Under the pieces are notes generated by a model, which was not told the DNA's origin, did not search any database, and saw only the letters and a list, made by a program, of their open reading frames with translations. The position numbers were made by a program, and so were the translations under genes. From Streptomyces sp. NBC_00683 (lineage in GTDB: Bacteria > Actinomycetota > Actinomycetes > Streptomycetales > Streptomycetaceae), in assembly GCF_036226745.1 (NCBI RefSeq), contig NZ_CP109013.1, positions 682,001 through 746,000 on the forward strand: 64,000 nt of DNA, in the 5' to 3' direction. Positions 1-7,299 of this stretch are shown here, piece by piece. How positions within the stretch are numbered: the first letter of the stretch is position 1; every line of letters begins with the position of its first letter.

Positions 1-994
1 CGCAGCGGAAACCGATGTTCGCCGCGGCCGAGTCGGCGGTGTTGCCGGACCGTGCCGCGACCCGGTAGCGGTAGCAGTACGAGTCGTGGCACAGGTAGGA
101 GCCGCCCCGCATGACGCGGGGAGCGGACCGGTTCGTGTCGTGCCAGGGACCCCGCGGGTCGTGCACGGGAGCCTGCCCGGCCCGTGCCGCGTAGGCGTCG
201 GCCGCGAAGGTGTCGCCGCACCACTCCCAGACGTTGCCGACCATGTTCCACAGACCGAAGCCGTTTGGACGGAAGGACTTCACCGGCGCGGTCGCGACAT
301 GGCCGTCCTCGGCGGTGTTGTGGGTGGGGAACGTGCCTTGCCAGACGTTGCACATCCACCGGCCGCGCGGGGTGAGTTCGTCGCCCCACGGAAAGCGGCC
401 GGCCGCCAGCCCACCGCGGGCGGCGTACTCCCACTCGGCCTCCGTGGGAAGCCGCTTCCCGGCCCACCCGCAGTACGCCTGTGCGTCGTTCCAACTCACC
501 TGCACCACTGGGTGGTTCGGCCGGTCCCCGATGGACGACAGTGGGCCGTGCGGGTGGCGCCAGGAGGCCCCCCGCACGATCAGCCACCACGGTGTGCCCG
601 TCGCCCGCCCGAGAACGTCGCCCTTGTCGGCTCGCACCGTCAGGTGGAACACCGCGGAGACGCCGAGGTGTTCGGCATCGGTGACGTACGCGGTGTCCTT
701 GACGAAGGCGGCGAACGCTGCGTTGGTGACCGTGGTCGCGTCGATCAGGAACTGGTCCAGCCGCACGTCGTGGACCGGCCCTTCCCCGTCGGCGGGGTAG
801 CCCTCGCCGTGGGCGTCGCCCATCGCGAAGGTCCCCCCGGGAACACGCACCTGCCCGCGGGTGCCGCGGTCGGCCGCTGCGGGACGGAACGGGCCTGGGG
901 GCCCCATCGTGATGGCGCCGATCAGCGTGCCGTCGCCGGCCGGGGAGGTGCGGCAGAATTCGTGGCTCTCGGCCGAAGGGGTGCAGCAGCCCAC
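1..994 (-). CDS. formylglycine-generating enzyme (sulfatase-modifying factor), 3' end outside window
   Basis: Oxidises the cysteine of the sulfatase signature to C-alpha-formylglycine, which makes sulfatases catalytic. Translating the minus strand gives the FGE-sulfatase fold: N-terminal RGQVRVPGGTFAMGDAHGEG, a middle block VSWNDAQAYCGWAGKRLP then TEAEWEYAARGG, NVWEWCGD, and near the left edge RGGSYLCHDSYCYRYRVAAR, which holds the two copper-binding active-site cysteines, followed by ANIGFRC. About 331 residues are visible and only a short tail is missing. The GTG at 994 lies 3 nt past the sulfatase stop; an internal ATG at 907 is the alternative start but would drop about 30 residues. No secretion signal is seen, so it would act in the cytosol before Tat export of the sulfatase. 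Family assignment is secure; the exact start is less so. Confidence 0.93.
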   Translation of the reverse strand, partial: MGCCTPSAESHEFCRTSPAGDGTLIGAITMGPPGPFRPAAADRGTRGQVRVPGGTFAMGDAHGEGYPADGEGPVHDVRLDQFLIDATTVTNAAFAAFVKDTAYVTDAEHLGVSAVFHLTVRADKGDVLGRATGTPWWLIVRGASWRHPHGPLSSIGDRPNHPVVQVSWNDAQAYCGWAGKRLPTEAEWEYAARGGLAAGRFPWGDELTPRGRWMCNVWQGTFPTHNTAEDGHVATAPVKSFRPNGFGLWNMVGNVWEWCGDTFAADAYAARAGQAPVHDPRGPWHDTNRSAPRVMRGGSYLCHDSYCYRYRVAARSGNTADSAAANIGFRC

Positions 995-997
995 GCG

Positions 998-2425
998 TCA
1001 GCTCTCCCGCACGGCGCCGGCGAGCAGTCGCTCGACCTTGCGGACGAGCGCCGGGTGTCGAGCGGCGAGGTCGTCGCGCTCGCCGACGTCCTGGTTCAGG
1101 TGGTACAGCTCGACGGGGCGGTTCTCCAGGCGCACGCCCTTCCAGTTGCCGAAACGCACCGCCTGGTCCTTGCCTTCCTGCTCCCAGTAGAGGTACTCGT
1201 GCTCCGGCTGCTCGCCACCGGTCAGCGCGGGAACGAAGGACACACCGTCGAGTCCGGGCGGTGTACGCGCGCCGGCGGCCTCGGCGAACGTCGGGAGGAA
1301 GTCCCAGACCGCCACCGGGTCGTGCACCTCGGAGCCGGGTGCGATCCCGCCGGCGGCCCGCAGGCTCTCCGGCAGCCGGACGATCAGCGGCACCCGGATG
1401 CCTCCCTCGTACACGGTGAACTTGATGTCCCGCAGGGAACCGTTGCTGTCGAAGAACTCCGGGTCGTGCGGCAGGGTGCTGCCGACGTGCTCGAAGTTCT
1501 TCCCCGCCTTGTGCGGCCCGTTGTCGCTGGCCACCAGGACCAGGGTGTCGTCCCGCAGGCCGAGTTCGTCGAGCCGGGACAGGACACGGCCGATCTCGGC
1601 GTCGACGCGGGTGATCTGCGCGGCGTGGTTGCGCTCGCCCTGGGGCCAGTCCTCGTCGCTGTACGGCGCGTCGCTCGGGATCTCGTTCGGGGCGTGCGGG
1701 GTGGTGTAGCCCAGATAGAGGAAGAACGGATCGTTCCGGCTGCGGTCGATGAAGTCGAGCGCTTCCTGGGTGAACAGGTCGGTCGCGTAGGTGACGTCGG
1801 CTGTCTTGTTCTCCGGGTAGCGCACCTTCTCACCGTCGCGCCACAGGTACGTCGGCCAGTAGTCGTGCGCGTGGGTCTGGTTGATGTAGCCGAAGAAGTA
1901 GTCGAAGCCCTGCCGGTTGGGGTGGCTCGGGTTGTCGCCGGTGTCGGGTCCCAGTCCCCACTTGCCGATGTGCCCCGTGGTGTAGCCGGCGTCGCGGAGC
2001 ACTTCGCCCACTGTGATGTCCTCGGCCCGCAGGCCTTCGCCGGCGTCAGCGTTGGACTTGACCGGCGCGTGACCGGTGTGCAGACCCGTCAGCAACGACG
2101 CGCGCGTGGGGGCGCAGGACGGTGTCGCGTACGCCTGGGTGAAGCGCGCCCCCTCTGCGGCGAGGCCGTCCAACACCGGCGTGCGGATCACCTGCTGACC
2201 GTAGGATCCCAGCTCGCCCCGTCCGAGGTCGTCGAGCAGGATCAGCAGGATGTTCGGCGCTCTGCGGTTCTGCCCGGTAAGCGCCTCGGCGGGCGTCTCG
2301 GCGGGCGCCTCGGCGGCGGCAGCACTCGGCCGCGACGATGCCGCGGCCAGCCCGGTCAGCACCGACGCGGCCATGCCGCCGAGCAGGGACCGTCTGGAGA
2401 CACCGGTCCGGTTCGTTGTGCCCAT
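998..2425 (-). CDS. Tat-exported formylglycine-type sulfatase
   Basis: Arylsulfatase/alkaline-phosphatase-superfamily enzyme hydrolysing sulfate esters, most likely outside the cell. Length 475 aa. A twin-arginine signal (SRRSLLGGMAASVLTGLAAA) covers residues 10-29, metal-binding aspartates are in LLDDLGRGELGSYG (D65/D66), and the signature SCAPTRASLLTGLHTGH places the cysteine to be converted to formylglycine at residue 104 (C-x-P-T-R). A further typical block is VASDNGPH. The ATG at 2425 follows GGAAGG at good distance, so it is preferred over an in-frame TTG at 2449. The substrate cannot be read from sequence; polysaccharide lyase genes lie 5 kb away. The downstream FGE gene is only 3 nt away, so enzyme and activator are made together and the cysteine should be modified before Tat export. 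Confidence 0.95.
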   Translation of the reverse strand: MGTTNRTGVSRRSLLGGMAASVLTGLAAASSRPSAAAAEAPAETPAEALTGQNRRAPNILLILLDDLGRGELGSYGQQVIRTPVLDGLAAEGARFTQAYATPSCAPTRASLLTGLHTGHAPVKSNADAGEGLRAEDITVGEVLRDAGYTTGHIGKWGLGPDTGDNPSHPNRQGFDYFFGYINQTHAHDYWPTYLWRDGEKVRYPENKTADVTYATDLFTQEALDFIDRSRNDPFFLYLGYTTPHAPNEIPSDAPYSDEDWPQGERNHAAQITRVDAEIGRVLSRLDELGLRDDTLVLVASDNGPHKAGKNFEHVGSTLPHDPEFFDSNGSLRDIKFTVYEGGIRVPLIVRLPESLRAAGGIAPGSEVHDPVAVWDFLPTFAEAAGARTPPGLDGVSFVPALTGGEQPEHEYLYWEQEGKDQAVRFGNWKGVRLENRPVELYHLNQDVGERDDLAARHPALVRKVERLLAGAVRES

Positions 2426-2849
2426 GGGGGTTCCGCCTTCCAGCAGCAAGCCACGGCATGCATGTCACGGTCGCGACACGTACGTGAGATTGGAGTGTCC
2501 GGACAGCTCTGTTGCGTTCATGACAGCCCGGAAGGAACGTGTTCGCGGGTGCTGCCGAGGCACGTCAGCGCCGAAGTCGACTCAGCGACAGGTCTCGTCG
2601 AACTGGTCGGCGCGACGCGTGAACAGGAAGGGGTCGCGCGGCGCAAGGCGGCCGGACCGGGCTAGCAGCATGTTCAACATTCGATCATGTGAGTGAAAGA
2701 GTCTCCATGGAACGGCGGTACGTGAAACGTGAATGACATACCGCTGACGCAAATGCGGCGGACACCCTCAACAGCTTCGTCCGTGGCATCACGCAGCCAC
2801 CGCGCCACGACGGCAGGCCGACCGCTGGGCAGTCTCGCGATCAATCCGG
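2426..2849. other. intergenic region upstream of the sulfatase
   Basis: About 420 bp between the sulfatase start and the end of the upstream regulator gene on the same strand. No convincing gene: a 78-codon open frame on the minus strand (2674-2910) overlaps the regulator and has an unconvincing composition. The part nearest the sulfatase should hold its promoter. A short palindrome TGTTCAACA lies near 2671 and the DNA there is locally AT-richer than its surroundings, which is where I would look for a regulator site. Confidence 0.5.
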
Positions 2850-3836
2850 TCAGCGCGCGGTGACCGGTTCGTCGACATCCGTGATCCACCCCAGCCGGGC
2901 AGCCTGCCATCCCAGCTGCATCCGGCTGGAGACGCCCGCCTGGTCCATGAGGCTGTGCACCCGCCGGTTCACCGTCCGCTTGCCCATGCCGAGTTGGCGT
3001 GCGATCGCGTCATCGGTGAGTCCCGAGAGCAGGAGAGTCAGCATCTGGGCGTCGGGCTGTGTGAGGGGCCCCTGATCGGAGACGGGATCCAGCGGCAGGG
3101 CGGTCGCCCACACCATCTCGAAGAGAGCGAGCAGAGCTTCGAAGAGCGGCCCGGGGTGGATCAGCAGGGCCACGTGCGGCAGCTGTGCCTCCTCGGCCCG
3201 CAGCGACACCAGCGCCGCGGATCTGTCGACGATCACCAGCTTGAGCGGGACCTGGTTGAGTACACGGGCGCGCTCGCCGGCGTCGACGTACTGTTTGATC
3301 TCCTGCAGCGCACCGCTTTCGGCCACCGCCAGCCGGTCGTACACCGTCCGGTACGCGACCCCGGCCGTCAGTTGGTCGAGTTCGGCCGCATTGAGGTCCT
3401 CGGACACGAGGTACGGCGGTGCGTCGAACCTCAGCACCTGCTTACGGGCATTGCGCTGGATCTGCTCGTACCTGAGTGCCAGGCTCTCCTCGGGAACGAT
3501 CTCGGCTATCTCTTCCAGGGCAGCCGGGCCCGAGGCGGTTTTCCGGTACTCCTTGGTGAGCCGGTCCAGGACGCCCCGGGCCGTTCGTAGCTGGTTCATC
3601 CGCAGCAGCAGGAGCTCTTCCCCGGCGATGTCGGGCGGAGAGGGGATGACCTGCGCGGGCCTCTCGTCGGTGAGGGTCACCAGCCCTTTGGCGACGAGCC
3701 CCTGTGTCGCTTCTACCGTCTGTGCATGGCTCAGGTTGAGCCGCTGCCGCATCTGATCGGTACGGATGCGACCCGACCTGACGAGAAATTGGTACATCTG
3801 CGACTCGCTCGTGCTCAGCCCCAGCGTCTCCAGCAT
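2850..3836 (-). CDS. transcriptional regulator, TrmB-like N-terminus with LuxR-type C-terminal HTH
   Basis: 328 aa. The N-terminal about 60 residues (MLETLGLSTSESQMYQFLVR and following) look like the winged helix of TrmB-type sugar regulators; the middle contains a region resembling a phospholipase-like effector domain; the C-terminus (LTQPDAQMLTLLLSGLTDDA, then IARQLGMGKRTVNRRVHSLM) is a LuxR/GerE-type helix-turn-helix. ATG 3836 is preceded by GAAGGG. It therefore probably binds DNA as a transcription factor, but the ligand is unknown. A clear relative lies at 61819-62829 next to a secreted protease. The neighbouring sulfatase is on the same strand about 420 bp downstream, and the kinase-like gene ends about 170 bp upstream. 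Whether it controls either is inference. Confidence 0.8.
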   Translation of the reverse strand: MLETLGLSTSESQMYQFLVRSGRIRTDQMRQRLNLSHAQTVEATQGLVAKGLVTLTDERPAQVIPSPPDIAGEELLLLRMNQLRTARGVLDRLTKEYRKTASGPAALEEIAEIVPEESLALRYEQIQRNARKQVLRFDAPPYLVSEDLNAAELDQLTAGVAYRTVYDRLAVAESGALQEIKQYVDAGERARVLNQVPLKLVIVDRSAALVSLRAEEAQLPHVALLIHPGPLFEALLALFEMVWATALPLDPVSDQGPLTQPDAQMLTLLLSGLTDDAIARQLGMGKRTVNRRVHSLMDQAGVSSRMQLGWQAARLGWITDVDEPVTAR

Positions 3837-4005
3837 GTGCGCCCTTCCCCTCGAAGACCAGCAGAGGATAGCGGGGCGCCGGACGGGCCGTTCGCCGGAG
3901 ACAGCAGGTGAGAAGGTACGCGATCACGGCCGGTCGCCACCCGCGTCCCTGCCCCCCGTGAATGCTTCCGATCGCACCGTCACGGCAATCGCACCACAAG
4001 CGTCT

Positions 4006-5082
4006 TCACCGCTCGCCTGCCGGTCGGGCGGTGGCACGCTCGATGTCGGCGGCCGGATACGGTGTCCGCTTGGTCACGGTGAGCAGACGATGGTGGAACC
4101 TGCCCAGCACGACGGCAGCGGGGGCGTGCCGGTCGATGATCGCGGCGATCCCGGGTGGGACACCCACAGGCTTGTCACCCGCGAGCCAGTTGCGAAGGAA
4201 CGCGTCATGCTCCACGGTGCCCCGCACGCCCTCGGGCAAATGGTGGCGAAGCAGATGGCCGGCGACGTAGCAGGCGTCGTACGTGAGGTGGTCGGAGTGG
4301 AATTCACGCTCCTCCCGGGAGAGTTCGAACCCCGAACTCAGGGCGAGACCGAAGTCCGCAAAGTAGATCAACCGGCCGTCGGTCAGGACGTTGTCGAAAT
4401 GGGCATCGAAGTGGACGAGCCCGCGGGAGCTCATGAAGGCGGCTCCGCGCACCAGGGCTTCCTCCGCCCACGCGTGCTTCGAGCCGTCCATTCCTTCCGG
4501 ACTGCCCTCGCTCCGGTCACCCAGCCACGCGCCGAGCGTCTGCGGCACGTGCTCGAGGAAGATCACAAGGCTGTGGGAGGACCGGCCGATGGCCTCCAGC
4601 CGCTGACGCACGGCCGGCGAGCCCTCCCAGTGCGCGACTGCCCCGTCGATGCCCCCGAAGTCGTCGGCGAAGCCCTGGGGAGGGGAGTCCGGGAGGACTC
4701 GCCAGTGATACATCAGCGCAAAGCCCTCATACTCGTTCCCACGTACCCAGTCGGTGGTCATCGCGTGTACGGCCAGCTCGCGCCAGGCTCCGAACCCGGC
4801 CGATCCGAGCCCGTACTGGTAGAACAGCGGCAGGCCGAAGAGGTTCGCGGTCGACCGCAGGTTCTCCGGCCTCGTCTCGATGTCCGTCAGCGGAACCCGC
4901 TTGACGAAGACTGGCGTTCCGCCGACCTCCAGCTCAGCAGTCCTGCCTCCGATACCGGACCCCACGGGGGTTGCCGCCGCCATGACTTCGCCGAGACGTC
5001 GGTCGCTCAGCTGCGACAAGTGCGCGGAAACGGACCCGTACGCGGCCAGACGTGCGACATGGCGCGGATCCGGGTGGTCCAT
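4006..5082 (-). CDS. protein-kinase-fold protein
   Basis: 358 aa. Contains kinase-fold landmarks: a glycine-containing stretch and lysine (TPVFVKRVPL), the catalytic-loop pattern LVHFDAHFDNVLTDG (H-x-D-x4-N) and the metal-binding FADFGLA. The rest is diverged from typical bacterial Ser/Thr kinases, with no transmembrane segment or PASTA repeats, so a small-molecule or protein phosphotransferase are both possible. ATG 5082 is preceded by GAGGAG, a strong ribosome-binding site, and the frame upstream loses coding character. It is divergent from the GH13 alpha-glucosidase gene across 300 bp. I infer a cytosolic phosphotransferase; the target is unknown. Confidence 0.75.
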   Translation of the reverse strand: MDHPDPRHVARLAAYGSVSAHLSQLSDRRLGEVMAAATPVGSGIGGRTAELEVGGTPVFVKRVPLTDIETRPENLRSTANLFGLPLFYQYGLGSAGFGAWRELAVHAMTTDWVRGNEYEGFALMYHWRVLPDSPPQGFADDFGGIDGAVAHWEGSPAVRQRLEAIGRSSHSLVIFLEHVPQTLGAWLGDRSEGSPEGMDGSKHAWAEEALVRGAAFMSSRGLVHFDAHFDNVLTDGRLIYFADFGLALSSGFELSREEREFHSDHLTYDACYVAGHLLRHHLPEGVRGTVEHDAFLRNWLAGDKPVGVPPGIAAIIDRHAPAAVVLGRFHHRLLTVTKRTPYPAADIERATARPAGER

Positions 5083-5382
5083 CGAAGTCTCCTCAATGCC
5101 CGAGCCGTCACCAGCAGCGATCTCCGGTGCCCGACCCTGACGGTGGCAGCCGGTCGGAGCCCTGAGCGCGGGGCGTCCCGGCCGGACCAACCAGGAGATC
5201 TCAACACGCGGAACCCCTCTGCGGTACCCCTTTTCGGTCCCGTACGGGCAGCCCTTCGCGCGAGGCGGCTGTCGCGGCTTCGCGGTGATTCGTCCAAAGG
5301 CGCCCATGATCAGTCCATGGCGGGCGGGCGGCTTCAGCCGCGATGCTGTCGTTCCGTCCGCCTGCCAAGGAGTGAACGCCTC
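5083..5382. other. divergent promoter region between kinase-fold gene and GH13 gene
   Basis: 300 bp without a gene. It must hold both divergent promoters. I could not find a convincing palindromic operator or a clear sigma-factor promoter pair by eye. The only firm elements are the two ribosome-binding sites at its ends (GAGGAG on the minus strand near 5090; AAGGAG at 5367-5372 on the plus strand). Confidence 0.4.
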
Positions 5383-7107
5383 ATGTCCCAGCCCCTGAGT
5401 CCTGTCGCCGGCGAGAGCCGGAGCCGTCCGCAAGGCCCGGCGTCCGGCACACGGGACGGCGCGTGGTGGCGCCATGCCGTGATCTACCAGATCTACCCGC
5501 GCAGTTTCGCCGACGCCGACGGGGACGGGATGGGTGACCTGGCAGGTATCCGTGCCCGGCTTCCGCACCTGGTCGACCTGGGGGTCGACGCCGTCTGGCT
5601 CAGCCCCTGGTACGTCTCCCCGCAGGCCGACGCAGGGTACGACGTCGCCGACTACTGCGACATCGACCCCGTGTTCGGGACACTCGCCGAAGCGGAGCAG
5701 TTGATCGCCGAGGCCCGGCAGGCGGGCATCCGCACGATCGTCGACCTGGTGCCGAACCACTGCTCGGACCAACACCCCTGGTTCCGGGCGGCCGTGGCGG
5801 CGGGGCCCGGCTCCACGGAGCGTGACGCGTTCCATTTCCGGCCCGGTCGCGGGGCTCACGGGGAACTTCCGCCGAACGACTGGCCGTCGAACTTCGGCGG
5901 GCCCGCCTGGACCAGGGTGACGGGACCGGACGGGACGCCGGAGGAGTGGTACCTCCACATGTTCGCGCCCGGCCAGCCGGACTGGAACTGGGAGAACCCG
6001 CGCGTCGCCACGCAGTTCGACGACATTCTGGTGTTCTGGCTGGAGCGGGGCGTCGCGGGCTTCCGCATCGACGTCGCCGACAACCTCGTCAAGGCCGCCG
6101 GGCTGCCCGACCTGGTCGACTACTCGGGCGAGAGCCCCCAGCCCTGGGCGGATCAGGACGGCGTCCACGCGATCTACCGACGCTGGAGGTCCGTCCTGGA
6201 GGAGCACTCCCGGCCGGGCGACGAGAAGGTGTTCGTCGGTGAGCTGTGGAGCGACCGTCCGGAGCGGTTCGCCCGCTACCTGCGCGCCGACGAACTCCAT
6301 ACCGGCTTCAATTTCGACTTCCTGAAGGTGCCGTGGCAGGCACCGGCGATGCGCGAGGTCATCGACGCGACCCTGGAGGCACACGGCCCGGTCGGCGCGC
6401 CCGCCACCTGGGTGCTGTCCAACCACGACACCACCCGGCACGTCACCCGCTACGGCAGGGCCGACACCGGCTACGGCTTCGACCGGGCCGCCCGCCACGG
6501 CAGTCCCGTGGACCTGGAGGCGGGGTGGCGCCGGGCACGCGCCGGTGCCCTGCTGACCCTCGCCCTGCCCGGCAGCACGTACATCTACCAAGGCGACGAA
6601 CTCGGCCTGTGGGAGGTCGAGGACATCCCGGCGGAGCTGCTGCAGGACCCGGCGGTCGCCGGCACCGGCGGGGCGGATCCGGGGCGCGACGGGTGCCGGG
6701 TCCCGCTGCCCTGGTCGGGAGGTACGGCACCCTTCGGCTTCAGCCCGGACGGCTCGGCGAACGAGCCGTGGCTGCCGCAGCCCGCGTCCTGGGCGGCCCT
6801 GACCGTCGCCGCGCAGGCCGCCGATCCCGGCTCCGCACTCGTCCTCTACCGGACGGCGCTGGCGTTGCGGAAGCAGCTCCCCGCGTTCGGCGACGGGCCC
6901 CTTGACTGGTGGCCCGAAGGCGGCCGTGCGCAGGACGGCGTCCTCGCGTTCACCCGGGGCGCCGACGGGAAGCTCGCCTGCATCGTCAACCAGTCCGGGC
7001 AGGGCATTCGCCTGCCGGATGCCACTGAGGTGCTGCTGGCCAGCGGCCCTCTCGGCGACGGTGCCGTCCTGCCCCCGGACACAGCAGTCTGGCTCCGGCG
7101 GGAATGA
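5383..7107 (+). CDS. GH13 alpha-glucosidase
   Basis: 574 aa glycoside hydrolase family 13 enzyme, oligo-alpha-1,6/1,4-glucosidase type, which releases glucose from short alpha-glucosides. Visible GH13 regions: DLVPNHCSDQHPWF (from residue 121), GFRIDVADNL with nucleophile D230, VFVGELW with acid/base E287, and VLSNHDTTRH with transition-state stabiliser D349. The N-terminal HAVIYQIYPRSFADADGDGM is typical of this subgroup. There is no signal peptide, so it acts in the cytosol on imported oligosaccharides. ATG 5383 lies 10 nt after AAGGAG. The open frame continues upstream to 3766 but that part is antisense to the kinase-like gene and non-coding in character. It is a monocistronic gene by spacing. 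Confidence 0.95.
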   Translation: MSQPLSPVAGESRSRPQGPASGTRDGAWWRHAVIYQIYPRSFADADGDGMGDLAGIRARLPHLVDLGVDAVWLSPWYVSPQADAGYDVADYCDIDPVFGTLAEAEQLIAEARQAGIRTIVDLVPNHCSDQHPWFRAAVAAGPGSTERDAFHFRPGRGAHGELPPNDWPSNFGGPAWTRVTGPDGTPEEWYLHMFAPGQPDWNWENPRVATQFDDILVFWLERGVAGFRIDVADNLVKAAGLPDLVDYSGESPQPWADQDGVHAIYRRWRSVLEEHSRPGDEKVFVGELWSDRPERFARYLRADELHTGFNFDFLKVPWQAPAMREVIDATLEAHGPVGAPATWVLSNHDTTRHVTRYGRADTGYGFDRAARHGSPVDLEAGWRRARAGALLTLALPGSTYIYQGDELGLWEVEDIPAELLQDPAVAGTGGADPGRDGCRVPLPWSGGTAPFGFSPDGSANEPWLPQPASWAALTVAAQAADPGSALVLYRTALALRKQLPAFGDGPLDWWPEGGRAQDGVLAFTRGADGKLACIVNQSGQGIRLPDATEVLLASGPLGDGAVLPPDTAVWLRRE

Positions 7108-7187
7108 CCGAGCGTTGGCTGTTCCGGTGGCCCGAGGATCAAAGGGCGGATTACTGGCATATCGCGCCTGGGGTAGCTGTTCATTCC

Positions 7188-7200
7188 GATCGAAACGATC
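7188..7200. promoter_or_regulatory. inverted repeat in the PL8 promoter region
   Basis: GATCG-AAA-CGATC, a perfect 5-bp inverted repeat in an AT-richer patch about 100 bp upstream of the lyase start. Its size and place suit a regulator site (GntR, TetR or LacI type), but no regulator gene adjoins it. The assignment is inference. Confidence 0.35.
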
Positions 7201-7299
7201 AATTCTGTCGACTCTATTGAGCAGTTGAGCGCATGCGTGCTAAAAAACCGCATTGCTTCAACGCGCTCTCCCGTCCATCTCCCGGCCTCCGGAGCACCT

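Noticed and set aside
86-2665. Long open frame on the plus strand opposite the sulfatase and FGE genes
   Set aside because: Typical antisense openness of very GC-rich DNA; the minus strand carries complete, recognisable FGE and sulfatase motifs.
2674-2910. 78-codon minus-strand frame
   Set aside because: Overlaps the regulator end, no family resemblance, no convincing ribosome-binding site.
3766-5382. N-terminal extension of the GH13 frame
   Set aside because: Antisense to the kinase-like gene; AAGGAG and ATG at 5383 begin a protein of normal family length.
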